DNA of 64,000 bases from Thalassotalea sp. 42_200_T64 (GTDB taxonomy: Bacteria; Pseudomonadota; Gammaproteobacteria; Enterobacterales; Alteromonadaceae), in the NCBI GenBank assembly GCA_002162925.1, contig MABC01000079.1, positions 1 to 64,000 on the forward strand, written 5' to 3'. Below are positions 37,010 through 47,910 of this stretch, one piece after another; the stretch's first letter is position 1, and every line of letters starts with the position of its first letter. Below the pieces are notes generated by a model. The model worked only from the letters and a program-made list of their open reading frames with translations. It made no database searches and was not told where the DNA came from. The position numbers and the translations under genes are program-made.

Positions 37010-40000
37010 ACAACCTCTCTAGCAATATCTTCTAATAAGACTATGGTTTCCTGGTAAATAATATCCATTTTAGTGGCCAAAGAGTGACATTCATCTTGCG
37101 AGCCTTTTAGTGCACCTTGCTCTAGTAAAACACTCAAATTACTCAACTCTTTTGCGCCTACATTCGCACAAAGCGATTTCATCGCATGCGCGATTCTTTT
37201 TACATTGTCACTGTCATTATCATTATTGGCGAGGCTAACTTTTAAACTGTTCGATTTTTTAACATACTCCAGTTTAAACGTTTCCAGAACACGAGAATAT
37301 ATCGCCCGGTTGGTGACCTTTTCAATTTCTCTGATAGCATCAATCGCAACCGTATCAATTAAACAATCAAATTTACTCTCTGCTGAGTATTCGTGCGGCT
37401 CTTTCGGTTGCTCAGTGGCTTCGAATGAACAGAGCGCATGATCAATCTCAGTCAACTCCGTTGACTTCACAATTAAATGGTTTAAGTATTTTTTCAGAAC
37501 CGACAATAACACATTGGTGGTTAACGGTTTATAAATGTAGCTATTCATCCCCGCCGTAATGCAGTCTTTTTCGTATCCTAAGCCCACGCCAGCAGTTAAT
37601 GCCACAATTGGTGTAGCTTTTAATTTCTGTTGATGCTGCCATTTACGGATCATTTGGCTGGCTTTAAAGCCATCCATCACCGGCATCTGACAATCCATAA
37701 AGATAAGATCATAGTGATTGTGCTGAACTTTTTCTATCGCTATCACCCCATTGCTGGCTATTTCAACTTCACAACCAAATAATTGCAACATCGCGGTTGC
37801 CACTTCCTGGTTCGTCTCGGAATCTTCAACCAAAAGAATGTGCGCCTTAAATTCTTCAACGTCCAACACTAGAGGTAAAGCTTTGTGTTTATCAGAACTG
37901 CAATCACCGGTTAAGCAATCTTCAAGTAATTCAAGCAGAGCTTGCGATCTTAATGGCTTGTCAATACTACGAGCGGCGGCTATTAAATCGACATTCTCTC
38001 CGCTATTAGCCATAATAATGACATTACCAACATGGTGACTGAGTTGTTTATAGATGTGGGTTTGCTTGAGCATTTCGGCATCAACCAAATATAACGCAGA
38101 ACGGTTGTCATTTGAATCAACTTCGATGTTTGTTTGAGCGCTGATATCTTTATAATTCACCTTAATGCGTTGTAAGGTATTAATCGCCATTCTATTGATA
38201 TATTGATTAGTCGCGAGAATATAAACCGTTGCATCAATATGCTTTGCTGGCAAGGCAGCAGCATCAACAGCTGCCAACGGTAAAGTTACCGTAAAAGTAG
38301 AGCCTGAACCAGGGGTTGAAACCACACTAATATTACCGGACATGATTTCAACAAGCTTTTTGGTAATGGCCAAACCCAGCCCGGTACCACCGTACTTGCG
38401 GGTTGTTGAATTGTCTTCTTGTTGAAACACTTGAAAAATTTTACTTTGATTTAGCGTACTAATGCCAATACCAGTATCGCTAACTTCGATGATCAATTCA
38501 TTGTTAACAGATGTCGCCGTTAATTCAATATGACCAGTTTCGGTGAACTTAATCGCATTACCCAATAAGTTAGAGATCACTTGTTTAATCCTTAATGGAT
38601 CTGCATTGATCATTTCGGCGCAAACAACATCGATATATAAGGTAAGTTCGACCCCTTTACTGTGCGCTCGATTGGCAAATAAGAAACTGACTTCTTCGAG
38701 TAGATGATGAATATTAAAACGTTGTTGTTCTAATTCAGTTTTATCGGCTTCCATTTTAGAAAAATCTAAAATGTCATTAATTAGCTCTAATAACATTTCC
38801 CCCGCATTTTGTACTGAAGTGACAAAATGGTTTTGACTTCGGTTTAATCCCGTTTTTAACAATAAATCACTCATGCCAATAATACTGTTCATTGGCGTAC
38901 GGATCTCGTGACTCATGGTCGCCAAAAAGTTCGCTTTGGTATTAGCCGCTTTTTCAGCGAGTACTTTTGCCGAATGGGTTTCCACCACAGCCAGTTCTAA
39001 AGCCGCATTCGCGGTTTGCAACTCTTTCGTTCTCAGGTTCACTTCTGCTTTTAATTGCTCTTGATAAGCAATTTGTTTCTGTAATTTTATCTGCTGATTA
39101 CGATGAATAAAATACGCCATAAGCAGTATTATTGCCAGATAGAAAAGATACGCTGGCCAACTTAACCAAAGCGGAGGCGTGACTTCAATGGCAAGGCTTA
39201 ATTCGTCTTCACTCCATTGGCCATCATTATTACTTCCTCTTACCCGAAATATATAGTTTCCATGTGGCAAGCTACTGAACGTGGTGCGATTAATATTGCC
39301 GGAATCAATCCACTGGGTATTAAACCCTTGCATCATATATTGATACTTGTTGTTTTCTGGTTTGGTGTAATCGAGTGCTGCAAATTCAAATTCTAGAAAA
39401 GAATCTGAATGTTCCAGTTGTAACACGCCATCATTTCTAAACATTTTATGGATGGCAACCGGCTGATTGAATTTTGAAAACTTCGTTAACCTCAATGGCG
39501 GCTGATTTTGATTAATCGGCACATTATCGTGCATAAAAGTATTAAAGCCATTAGCCCCTCCAAAATATATTCGACCTTTTTTCGATTTATAATATGCCCC
39601 AGCGTTAAAATCATTACCTTGTAAACCATGGGTTTTATTGAAGTTATTAATCGACAAATCTATCGGTGAAATTCGGCTTAAGCCACGGGTATGACTTAGC
39701 CAGATAAAGCCAGCTTCATCTTCTACGATGCCGTAACCTACGTTACTGGGTAATCCCTGATTAATGCCCACATGCTCAAAATGCACAATGCCCAGTTCAA
39801 ATTCACTTCGGCTTATGCGCGAAATACCAAAATCTTCGGTGGCAATCCAAATATAATCACTGGTACTGAGTAAACTGACCACATTATTGCTGGCAATTGA
39901 ATCCTTATTATTATCATCCACCATGAAACGAGTGTTGTTACCGGTGGCGAGATTGAACCGGTTTATGCCGCCACCTCGGGTAGCAATCCATAATATTTGT

Positions 40001-41592
40001 TTGTTTTCCTGGACAATATCGATGACTTTGTTGCTTGAAATAGAGTTCGCATCTTGCTCATCATGCATGATTCGCAAAATATTACCGTTTTGAATAAGGT
40101 TTAATCCGCCGCCAAACGTGGCAACGGCTAAAACACCATTTTCAAGTTCAATAATTTTGCTAACCGCATTACTACTTAAAGAATTAAGGTTATCAACCTG
40201 ATGTTTAAAAACGGTAAATGTTGAATTTCCCTTTTGTTTAAAGTGCAATCCTGAACCGTATGTGCCAAGCCAAAGGTTATCTTCACTATCGAATAACAGA
40301 CTCATTACCCGATCATCTTGTAAGGCAGTAGGATCATTTTTATCTGCCTGAATAATGTTGATTTTACCCGTGGCAGCTTCAATAATATTAAGGCCTCCGC
40401 CCCAAGTGCCAACATAAACATTACCAGCAGAATCTTCGGTTATTGCGGCGATCACATTAGAGGATAAACCATTATCAGCGTCAAAGTTTTTACTCACGTG
40501 GGTAAAAGGAGTCAACTCAGCATTCCAGCGACTAATCCCAGAAAATGTCCCAACCCACATCACTCCACCGCTATCTTGATAAAGAGAAATCACTCGGTCA
40601 TCAATTAAACTATTCACTCTGGCATTATTGCGATTATGGCGGATAAAGCTTTGTTTGTATGATTCAAATTGACAAAGCCCATTGTCAGTGGCAAACCATA
40701 TTATGCCCTTACTGTCTTGATAAATGTCACGAACATAGTTTGAACAAAGACTGGTGTTATCATGTTCTTGGTAAGTGAATGATTTACTTACCCCGGTTTG
40801 TAAATCAAATTGAAATACACCGGAATCTTCTGTTGCCACCCAGAATACATGTTGCTGATCTTCAAAAATGGTTTGTATTTTATTGGTGGGAATTGAAATG
40901 TCGGTGGTAGTGGTAAAGGCTTGAAAATGATCTTGGCCGGCCAATTTAACCCGTAAACCACTTTTTTCCGTTGCTACCCACAAGTTTTGTTTACTATCAA
41001 AAATCAAATCAAAAATAGATTCGCTACTCAAATCTGCAACAGTTGTGAAATTTGATGTGGTAACATCTAATGTAGAAATGCCTTTATCTCGGCTACCAAA
41101 CCAGAGTGAGCCATTGATATCTTCGGCCACCGCTCGATATTTATTACCTAAAATCCCTTTAAATTGGCCTTTATTATTAAAATTTTGGAACGCATCTATT
41201 TCTGGTAAATACAGACTGATGCCGCCATTACCTAACACCCACAAGCGTTCTTCTGAATCGACAAAAATTTTGTAGACCCAAGTGCTTGCCAAACTATTGG
41301 AATCACCTTGAATATGGGTATAGATCTTTGAAGATATGCCGTCGAAACGATTAAGACCATTTTGATTGCCAAGCCAAATAAAACCCATTTTATCTTGTAC
41401 TATGGTATTTACGGCTGGATGAGAAAGAATTTCAACATCATCCAAATTAGTGAATTGTAATTGACTATTATCGTTTAGGTTTAAAGAATTGCTACTTACT
41501 TTAGCGTGAGTGGAAAAGCCGACAATGGTAATTAAAAGTAAGAAAATCAGTGTTATAAGAAGTTGCTGATACTGGATTTTTTTCAAAGGCAT
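37006..41592 (-). CDS. Beta-propeller hybrid histidine kinase with REC and Hpt
   Basis: This 1528-residue sensor has a signal anchor (~10-30), a long periplasmic region of two-component-regulator propeller repeats (~50-690; recurrent units such as [19 protein letters not shown]), a Y_Y_Y domain (~700-805), a membrane helix (~809-831), HisKA with [12 protein letters not shown] (His ~895), HATPase ([17 protein letters not shown]), a poorly conserved receiver-like part (~1135-1240), REC (~1270-1390, [12 protein letters not shown], Asp ~1300) and Hpt with [11 protein letters not shown] (His ~1469). It is laid out like Bacteroidetes polysaccharide HTCS sensors but ends in Hpt, not AraC. First gene of a three-gene overlapping set. 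Confidence 0.93.
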   Translation of the reverse strand: MPLKKIQYQQLLITLIFLLLITIVGFSTHAKVSSNSLNLNDNSQLQFTNLDDVEILSHPAVNTIVQDKMGFIWLGNQNGLNRFDGISSKIYTHIQGDSNSLASTWVYKIFVDSEERLWVLGNGGISLYLPEIDAFQNFNNKGQFKGILGNKYRAVAEDINGSLWFGSRDKGISTLDVTTSNFTTVADLSSESIFDLIFDSKQNLWVATEKSGLRVKLAGQDHFQAFTTTTDISIPTNKIQTIFEDQQHVFWVATEDSGVFQFDLQTGVSKSFTYQEHDNTSLCSNYVRDIYQDSKGIIWFATDNGLCQFESYKQSFIRHNRNNARVNSLIDDRVISLYQDSGGVMWVGTFSGISRWNAELTPFTHVSKNFDADNGLSSNVIAAITEDSAGNVYVGTWGGGLNIIEAATGKINIIQADKNDPTALQDDRVMSLLFDSEDNLWLGTYGSGLHFKQKGNSTFTVFKHQVDNLNSLSSNAVSKIIELENGVLAVATFGGGLNLIQNGNILRIMHDEQDANSISSNKVIDIVQENKQILWIATRGGGINRFNLATGNNTRFMVDDNNKDSIASNNVVSLLSTSDYIWIATEDFGISRISRSEFELGIVHFEHVGINQGLPSNVGYGIVEDEAGFIWLSHTRGLSRISPIDLSINNFNKTHGLQGNDFNAGAYYKSKKGRIYFGGANGFNTFMHDNVPINQNQPPLRLTKFSKFNQPVAIHKMFRNDGVLQLEHSDSFLEFEFAALDYTKPENNKYQYMMQGFNTQWIDSGNINRTTFSSLPHGNYIFRVRGSNNDGQWSEDELSLAIEVTPPLWLSWPAYLFYLAIILLMAYFIHRNQQIKLQKQIAYQEQLKAEVNLRTKELQTANAALELAVVETHSAKVLAEKAANTKANFLATMSHEIRTPMNSIIGMSDLLLKTGLNRSQNHFVTSVQNAGEMLLELINDILDFSKMEADKTELEQQRFNIHHLLEEVSFLFANRAHSKGVELTLYIDVVCAEMINADPLRIKQVISNLLGNAIKFTETGHIELTATSVNNELIIEVSDTGIGISTLNQSKIFQVFQQEDNSTTRKYGGTGLGLAITKKLVEIMSGNISVVSTPGSGSTFTVTLPLAAVDAAALPAKHIDATVYILATNQYINRMAINTLQRIKVNYKDISAQTNIEVDSNDNRSALYLVDAEMLKQTHIYKQLSHHVGNVIIMANSGENVDLIAAARSIDKPLRSQALLELLEDCLTGDCSSDKHKALPLVLDVEEFKAHILLVEDSETNQEVATAMLQLFGCEVEIASNGVIAIEKVQHNHYDLIFMDCQMPVMDGFKASQMIRKWQHQQKLKATPIVALTAGVGLGYEKDCITAGMNSYIYKPLTTNVLLSVLKKYLNHLIVKSTELTEIDHALCSFEATEQPKEPHEYSAESKFDCLIDTVAIDAIREIEKVTNRAIYSRVLETFKLEYVKKSNSLKVSLANNDNDSDNVKRIAHAMKSLCANVGAKELSNLSVLLEQGALKGSQDECHSLATKMDIIYQETIVLLEDIAREVV

Positions 41593-41690
41593 TACGGCAA
41601 CCTAAACATCATTATTATTTTTTAGTTATTAATAACATTTTAACGGCATATTGTCATTAGCTAAACGCCGCAACAGGCAGTGAAAATGGT

Positions 41691-41732
41691 AAAAAAAGCG
41701 CTTTGATAAGCGCTTTGATAAGCGCTTTTTAA
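41691..41732 (-). terminator. Terminator of the S8 protease gene
   Basis: Three AAGCGCTT palindromes spaced by TGATA lie 61 bases beyond the protease stop on the minus strand. Any two can pair, and the last one is followed by seven T residues on that strand. Confidence 0.7.
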
Positions 41733-41792
41733 TTCTGTTAATTCAGGGAAGAATTACTAGGGACGGTATAAATTCTGGTTGTATATAGTCAG

Positions 41793-43694
41793 TTATTGTT
41801 GTTCGACCCAATTATTGATAAAACTTACCGAGTTCATTTTAGTACTGCCGTCGGTAAAGAGATTTGCATCGGGCCATAAGTGCGCATCTTCCCAGATTTT
41901 AGCATCTCCCCATAACTTCGAGTCAGGCCATAAATGAGCGTCAGGCCATAAGTGAGCATCTGGCCATAAATGGGCATCAGGCCATAAATGAGCGTCAGGC
42001 CATAAGTGAGCGTCAGGCCATAAGTGAGCATCTGGCCATAAGTGAGCATCTGGCCATAAGTGAGCATCTGGCCATAAGTGAGCATCTGGCCATAAGTGAG
42101 CATCTGGCCATAAGTGAGCATCTGGCCATAAGTGAGCATCTGGCCATAAATGTGCATCAGGCCATAAATGAGCATCAGGCCACAAGTGAGCTTCGTTATA
42201 AACACCATCCCACTCTAAACCTTCAAAACCTAACACATAAAAATTACCATTATCGGCATATCTACGTGCTGAACCGGCATAATGCTGAGAGTCATTTAAC
42301 TCATTAGCGATATCCATTCCTTGATTAGCACAATCTACATTATCACTTTCAACAGCCCAGGTGGCGTTGATCATTCCCGCGCCCTGCTGAAAGATACTGT
42401 AGGATAACTCTTCATTATTAGTGCCTCGAAGGGCTGATGAAATTAAGCGACACTTAATATCATCAGGGCTTAAATTTGGTTGCTGCTGCAACATTAGTGC
42501 GGCGACCCCACTGGCAACGGCTGTTGATTGCGAAGTACCCGATAGTAAGAAATAACGACCACCATCGGCGTACTGAGGGTAATCTTTATAAATTTTAGAT
42601 GACTTGGCCATCAACCCTTGCATATGACCACCAGGGGCGACGAGTTCAGGCTTTAAAAATCCTTCAACGGTAGGACCTGCACTTGAGAATGAGGCAATAA
42701 AATCATCATTAAGATTATAAGGGGTATAGTTATCTGAAGTCGCGCCAATAGTGATCACATACGGGTTATTGCCAGGTACGCCGATAGACATGGCGTCAGA
42801 GCCGGTATTACCCGCGGAAGCAAAAACGGTGATCCCTTCTTGCCAGGCAACCATTAACGCCTGATTGATTGGGTCTTGCCAATAAAACGATTGCGGCTTA
42901 GCACTAAAAGACAAATTTAACACTTTGATATTGAACTGTTCACGATGATTAACCACGTATTCAATGGCTTTTAGTACACGGCTATAAGTAGAGTGGCCAT
43001 TTTTGTCAAATGCCTTCACTACCGTTAACTCAACGTCAGGAGCAACACCATTAAAGGAAGCAACCTCTTCACCGTTACTATTGTAGGTAGATGAGCTGTT
43101 GGCAATAAGGCTGGTGATGTGGCTACCATGGCCATATTTATCTTTTTTTGCCTCCGACCCTTTAATCACACTATGATAATGAACTTTACGTTTTTCACCA
43201 TAGGTATCTTTTTTAATCTCTTTAAATTTAGCTAAACCACTATCAATAATGGCAACCCCTACGCCTTTACCTGTGATCCCTTGGGTGTGTAGCTGACTGG
43301 CTCCAACTTGTGTGGGGAAATAAGTATCCCGCTCAGCAGCAAGCTCGCGGTCCTGTTCAATATCATGATGTTTTTGCTTACCCTTTTTCGCACTCAGAGT
43401 TACCGCTTCATCGGAAAACATACGGATCATCGGATGTTTACTCTGCACCATGGCAACTTGCTTTGAGGTAAGTAACGCTGATATAGCCTGGATCACGGTA
43501 TATTTGTGAACCACTTCACCACCAACAGATTCGATAGCAGAAACCAGTGTAGGTTTACTCGCCCCTTGCACTATATACGAAGCTTTGCGTTGCGATTCGC
43601 TGCCTTGAGTGAAAAGAGCCACTACTAGCATTAGCAGCAAGGGGAAAAGCGCAGGCTTTAATATTGTTATGTTTTTAAACGATTTACTGGTCAT
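41793..43694 (-). CDS. Secreted S8 (subtilisin-like) protease with C-terminal AHLWPD repeats
   Basis: The protein has a signal peptide (~10-35), an I9-like propeptide (~38-105), and a subtilisin domain with the full triad: Asp151 in VAIIDSGLA, His189 in GHGSHITS and Ser388 in LSGTSQSTAV. After ~505 comes a tail of 15 exact AHLWPD hexads, four decayed ones (SKLWGD, AKIWED, AHLWPD, ANLFTD) and ~20 residues more. S8 proteases with Trp-rich hexad tails are known in other bacteria, but their role is unclear. ATG at 43694 is chosen because GGTGA precedes it; a TTG 12 bases upstream is possible. A terminator follows, so it is a separate unit from the kinase gene. Confidence 0.92.
   Translation of the reverse strand: MTSKSFKNITILKPALFPLLLMLVVALFTQGSESQRKASYIVQGASKPTLVSAIESVGGEVVHKYTVIQAISALLTSKQVAMVQSKHPMIRMFSDEAVTLSAKKGKQKHHDIEQDRELAAERDTYFPTQVGASQLHTQGITGKGVGVAIIDSGLAKFKEIKKDTYGEKRKVHYHSVIKGSEAKKDKYGHGSHITSLIANSSSTYNSNGEEVASFNGVAPDVELTVVKAFDKNGHSTYSRVLKAIEYVVNHREQFNIKVLNLSFSAKPQSFYWQDPINQALMVAWQEGITVFASAGNTGSDAMSIGVPGNNPYVITIGATSDNYTPYNLNDDFIASFSSAGPTVEGFLKPELVAPGGHMQGLMAKSSKIYKDYPQYADGGRYFLLSGTSQSTAVASGVAALMLQQQPNLSPDDIKCRLISSALRGTNNEELSYSIFQQGAGMINATWAVESDNVDCANQGMDIANELNDSQHYAGSARRYADNGNFYVLGFEGLEWDGVYNEAHLWPDAHLWPDAHLWPDAHLWPDAHLWPDAHLWPDAHLWPDAHLWPDAHLWPDAHLWPDAHLWPDAHLWPDAHLWPDAHLWPDAHLWPDSKLWGDAKIWEDAHLWPDANLFTDGSTKMNSVSFINNWVEQQ
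41922..42191 (-). repeat. 15 tandem 18-bp units encoding AHLWPD
   Basis: Fifteen contiguous 18-base units, 270 bases in all, encode exactly the same hexapeptide. They differ only at synonymous positions (GCT/GCC/GCA, CAC/CAT, TTA/TTG, GAT/GAC), so selection holds the peptide sequence. A second frame also stays open through the repeat, which is a side effect of the period. Confidence 0.95.
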
Positions 43695-44020
43695 TATTTT
43701 CACCAATGATTATTATTGTAATTTTATTAAAGCGAAAACCGTGCCAAAACAACAATTTAACTACAGATCCCCGATATCAAGGCTTTTCCGTAGTTAATTA
43801 AAATTGTCACAATTTGCCAAGAAAATAATGGCGAAAACATATGGCGAATAAATGTCATGACACAAAACAAATGGCGCGCCATTTTTTTGTCGTGTAAAAA
43901 ATGGCGTTTTATTTTGCAAACCCTCTATCCACCTTCTCTGGCCGAGAGGTTAAGTACATCCTTGTGCAAATCAGGTGTTTATACCATTCATGGTAATTCT
44001 GTATAAGTTCATCCCTGAAC

Positions 44021-44052
44021 AAAAAAACGCCCTATCTAAATAGAGCGTTTCT
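44021..44052 (-). terminator. Terminator of the gene at 44210-45325
   Basis: AACGC-C-CTAT and ATAG-A-GCGTT (44026-44049) pair around a CTAA loop, with one internal mismatch. On the minus strand the stem is followed by a T run. It lies beyond the repeat that follows the gene stop. Confidence 0.7.
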
Positions 44053-44132
44053 CTGTTTCTTGATTTTATTCCCTCAATGAATTCATCTTAACGGTAAGCT
44101 AAATCAATGTCTAGTGTAAATAAAATACTCAC

Positions 44133-44208
44133 ATACCAATTTTATAAAGCCGTAGTTATTCATTTTAACCATTAAAAATGAGCAGATATTTAATCAACTT
44201 GGTATTAA
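44133..44208. repeat. Dispersed ATACCAAT/TTGGTAT palindromic element, copy 5
   Basis: The left end is ATACCAAT (44133) and the right end ATCAACTTGGTATTAA. The inner block ATTAAAAATGAGCAGATAT is shared with the copy at 8515-8566. This is the longest copy in the window. Confidence 0.7.
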
Positions 44209-44209
44209 T

Positions 44210-45325
44210 TTATGACTCATTCAGTGAATAAGCTAGGTGTTGATGAAAGCGAACAACAATTTCATCACGCTCAGGGGTCATATCCAGTGCGCTTGCCATC
44301 TTTCTTAATGATTTATCGACATTGTCAACAAACTTGCTATAGCCTTTGTCTTTAATATCTTGCTCAGTCGCGGCAAAAATTATTTGCACATAATCGACCA
44401 AATACTCATCTTGCCATGAACAATAGAACTCATTTTTAGGCTGCTTTGGATCAAAGCCTAACATTTCTAACTCCCCCACTTCTTGCACCGCTTTAGTTGA
44501 GCTGTTACGAACGATTGGCGTTAAGCCATTGGCAATAACAGCACCATTTTTCAACTCATAATGGGCTGCGGCATTAGTACAAGCATCGTTTATCATTTGG
44601 TACAAGGGAGCAAAAGACTTGGCCCCAACCAAATTAATCCCTGCTCGCTTTATCAGTTTTCTCGAAACAGGAAAGCTTGCCACCACGTAACTGATAGTGT
44701 CATGTTTTTCTGGCAGGATAAAGTCGGCCGCTTTGTAACGTCGGCGAATTAAACGTAATGTGTGCGCATTGCTGCCTTCAACATTTTTATCTTGGGCGAA
44801 TAAATCATAGGTTAAATGTTGGTGATCTCTAAGACGGACGTTTTCAGCAGGTACCGAGAGTTGATTTACTAATGTAGCCAATGCTCTGCTAACTTTTTGG
44901 TGAAAACCAGCTGCGCTGGTGCGAATGCTGTCTCCCGTGGCTAAAAATAACAAAGAAACCTTTTTGGCGCGCACGGCACCGTCGAAATGAGATTTATAAC
45001 ATTCATGGTATTCCGGGTTATAGAAAATCAACATTTGTTGTTCCGTTTTCCAATAACGGATTTCATTACTAAAACGCACCCGAGGCAGTTTATCGTTGGC
45101 AATAAAATGTACGCTGTTTAACTCTTCTTCTTCACACACGGTAAACAATTTCTCAGAAAGTTGTTGATAAAAACTTTGCCACGGTTTTAATTTGTCAGCA
45201 TCATCGGTTTTTTCAAACTGCTCGATTAAATCATCGGTGATTTTGAATTCAGCCAATAAAAATTGACTGTAACGAGAATTAGAAGGCAAATAAACTTTAC
45301 TGGTTTTACTACGACGGAGACCCAT
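44210..45325 (-). CDS. Uncharacterised protein, possibly DUF3083 family
   Basis: The ~371-residue soluble protein has no signal peptide or membrane helix. Recognisable stretches are LLFLATGDSIRTSAAGFHQK and VRLRDHQHLTYDLFAQDKN, and the end is VVRFHQHLAYSLNES. From memory it fits DUF3083, a family in Colwellia and Shewanella relatives, but I cannot confirm this. The ATG at 45325 has GAGG before it, while a TTG 12 bases upstream does not. A terminator lies downstream. Function is unknown. Confidence 0.65.
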   Translation of the reverse strand: MGLRRSKTSKVYLPSNSRYSQFLLAEFKITDDLIEQFEKTDDADKLKPWQSFYQQLSEKLFTVCEEEELNSVHFIANDKLPRVRFSNEIRYWKTEQQMLIFYNPEYHECYKSHFDGAVRAKKVSLLFLATGDSIRTSAAGFHQKVSRALATLVNQLSVPAENVRLRDHQHLTYDLFAQDKNVEGSNAHTLRLIRRRYKAADFILPEKHDTISYVVASFPVSRKLIKRAGINLVGAKSFAPLYQMINDACTNAAAHYELKNGAVIANGLTPIVRNSSTKAVQEVGELEMLGFDPKQPKNEFYCSWQDEYLVDYVQIIFAATEQDIKDKGYSKFVDNVDKSLRKMASALDMTPERDEIVVRFHQHLAYSLNES

Positions 45326-45337
45326 TTTTAACCTCAA

Positions 45338-45650
45338 TATTTAATTTAAAATTGCTTAGCTATTATAGAGACACATTATAAAATACAAAGGTTTTTATTT
45401 ATTGATTTAAGACAATATTTAGAATGACTACTGTAGAAATGCCAGTTTCATTAAATTTGTGATTTTGTTGTGCGTAGGAAAAATAAATCAAGGCAAGACG
45501 CTCGATTGACCAATAGCTGGGCTATTGGGATTGAGAGGAACGCCGCCTTGAGGTATTTTAACCAGCACAAGTGAGAAAATCCGTTTGCTCATTGGGACTT
45601 TAGACCAATTAGGTTATTTCCTTTTTAGTAAGGGTTTACCTGCATTGGGA
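45338..45650. other. Intergenic region holding a MITE-like element
   Basis: The 313 bases between the decayed TonB receptor and the previous gene carry no reading frame worth reporting. About a third is the inverted-repeat element at 45468-45570; the remainder is AT-rich sequence. Confidence 0.5.
45468..45570. repeat. 103-bp inverted-repeat (MITE-like) element
   Basis: The ends TTGTGC (45468) and GCACAA (45570) are inverted, as are TCAAGGC (45488-45494) and GCCTTGA (45545-45551), giving imperfect ~27-base terminal repeats. A central hairpin CCAATAGC-TGG-GCTATTGG (45510-45528) completes a cross-shaped fold. It encodes nothing. I recall similar elements in other Alteromonadales genomes. Confidence 0.6.
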
Positions 45651-47123
45651 TTAGTTAAACGTTCCGCGAACACCAACAGAGTAACGTGCACCAGTCTCGG
45701 TAATATCTAAGTATTGGTTTGAATACTTCGCCGTAGTGGTATAAAGCTCGTTGGTAACATTGATGCCTTCAAAGAAAATAGTGAAATTTTCATTGATGTC
45801 ATAACTGCCACTGATATCCACTTGTTCATAATCATCGACATAATGACCATCGCGCCATGAACGCGGTTTCGATTGCATGAAGCGATCACGCTTGTTGTAA
45901 GTCACCCGGAATTGAATTTTATCTTTTTCATAGAATAAAATTAAGTTAGACGAGTCACCCAAACCAATAAGCGGCAACGACTGACCTTCTTCATCTGCGG
46001 TTGATTCACTATCCACAAAGGTTTTGTTAGCAATAAAACCTAAGCCATCAAATGGCGCCGGCAAGCTGGTGAACATATGTTGCAGGGCAATTTCATAACC
46101 TTCAATATCGGCTTGATCTGAGTTGACCAGGCGAGAAATTCTGTAGTTATAGCTGCCGCTTGGTACGGTGACCACTTCTTCCACTTCTTCAGATGCTAAG
46201 TAACCATCGACATCTTTAGTAAACATGGCAACGGCCGCATAACTGCCTTCGTCATAATACCACTCGAGGGCAAGATCTAAATTATCAGATTCAAATGGCA
46301 TCAACTTAGGGTTAGGACCCCAACCGCTTAAGTTATCAACATCACCACCGTAACCCGACTCTGGTGACATTGCATCCAGTTCTGGGCGAGTCATACTCTT
46401 TGAATAAGCAAAACGTGCAATCAAATCATCAACAATTTCGATTTTGGCATTGATACTTGGTAACCAATTATCGTAGGTATGCTTGACCGTAATTGGGGTA
46501 TAATCATCACCCTCAATAACATTAACAAAGCCCGGCTTCGACGTTGAGGGCTCCAAATCTAATAATGGGATAGCAAAACCTTTCGCCGTACTGGTGGTTT
46601 CGACATAACGAATACCGGTGGTAATTGACCATGGCATGTCGGCTAGCTCACCATCAAAATAGAAATCGGCATAAAGCGCTGTTAACTCTTCATTGATTTC
46701 ATAGGTCCATGGCACTTGATGCATGGTAAAGCCATCATTTTCATCGATCAGTTGCTGAGTGTATTCAGGGTCATCCATTTGCGCCACAACCTCTGTAGAG
46801 GTTAAATAGTCGAAAAAATCTTCAGAATTAAAGGTTAACCAGGATTGTTCTGGTGAGCCACTGCCACCTGATAAAAAGCCATCCGCATCATAGGTAGTGA
46901 ACATACTTTCCGGTAACCAAATGGGGTTACTGTTATCACCCCACAACCAGAGCATAGGGCGAGTGGTTCTTTTTCTTTTACTCGATAACGTACGATCGGA
47001 GATCATCGCACCCAAACCAATTTTTGCCAAAGCGCCGTGATCGACCGTCCATAGGCTATCCACTTTTACTTCCATCACGTCATCTTTGCGCACCGAGCCA
47101 AAACGTTCTCCCCAGCCCGCTTT
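45651..47123 (-). pseudogene. TonB receptor barrel fragment (C-terminal)
   Basis: This frame runs in the same phase as the middle fragment, directly after its TAA, starting KAGWGERFGSVRKDD. It carries the last two thirds of the barrel with clear alternating strands, and a TonB_dep_Rec-like end (SYDINENFTIFFEGINVTN). It has no start signal of its own. Confidence 0.8.
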
Positions 47124-47910
47124 TTAGCCAGCAGTAGAGTTACTGCGATCGAAGGTTAATTCCGGTAATTGCGCGCCTGAACTAAGATCATAGTTATAAT
47201 CACCTGGGCGTGAAGCTACGGTATCGGTAGACCCTTGCTTTGGATCTGACTCCGCTTCCGAATAACTTAAGTCAAAATTAAGGTTTAAATCATCAAGTAC
47301 ATCCCAATCTGCATTAAAACCGAACGCGATTAATTCATTACTCGTCGATGATTGGCGTACCATGACATCGCTGTTACTGCCCTTGCCCATCGAGAGTTTC
47401 ACCAGGGTGCCGTTTTCGTCTAATTCAACATCGGTTAACTGCCTTTTGGTAAACCAATGGGCTAAAATATCTTGACGGTAATCAACATCATATTTCGAAT
47501 ATAAAGCATCGGCAGTAAAAGTTAGGCTATCAGATGGTTGGTATTGAAAAACTGCGGTGCCGCCAGTACGAGTACGCTCTTCGGTTTGGGCGATTTGATC
47601 ATAGTTTTGTGGAAAGTAGACATCCTCGTAATAGGTCTCATCATCCATGGTTAAATCGGTATGCCTGTAGTAAGCCGTATTCGCTGAATCGTAGCGACTT
47701 TTACGCTCATTACGAGCAAATGAAACTAACACGCCAAATTTATCGTCATCAAAGGTATTACTGCTCAACCCTGAAAATCGTGGCTTAGTGTCGCCGGTCA
47801 TCTCATCGTATTGGGCTTTAACACTTGCCGTTGCTTTAAAGCCAGGAATATCAAAAGGCTTAAACGTAGTAACATTCACCGTTGCGCCAATTGCGCCTTC
47901 TTGTAATTGG
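47124..47910 (-). pseudogene. TonB receptor plug-to-barrel fragment (middle)
   Basis: Begins after the frameshift with SAQLQEG-equivalent sequence and continues GATVNVTTFKPFDIPGFKA, the usual plug-barrel junction of this class. It ends at the nonsense codon in NSTAG-stop-KAGWG. Confidence 0.8.

Larger units (their letters stand above)
43707..44209. other. 503-base intergenic region
   Basis: It has no supported gene. It contains four ATGGCG motifs with the 16-bp perfect palindrome AAATGGCGCGCCATTT (43869-43884) followed by T's, a TACCATTCATGGTA palindrome near 43982, the terminator at 44021-44052 and the repeat at 44133-44208. The protease promoter should be near 43700-43800. Confidence 0.5.

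Noticed and set aside
32095-42000. An anti-phage defence system
   Set aside because: The large genes here are sensor, c-di-GMP and sigma-54 proteins; no nuclease, toxin or defence-type domain was found. RecBCD is a housekeeping repair complex.
41922-42191. CRISPR-like regular array
   Set aside because: The 18-bp units are contiguous without spacers, are in frame with the protease, and vary only at synonymous sites.
41834-42208. Open frame of 124 codons made of repeated LTYGQM-like units
   Set aside because: It is the alternate frame of the 18-bp repeat in the S8 protease gene, open only because the repeat period is a multiple of three. It has no ribosome site.
43869-43884. AAATGGCGCGCCATTT as an operator
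   Set aside because: A perfect 16-bp palindrome, but it is a single copy, far from the nearest start, and followed by T's, so a terminator-like or chance palindrome is as likely.
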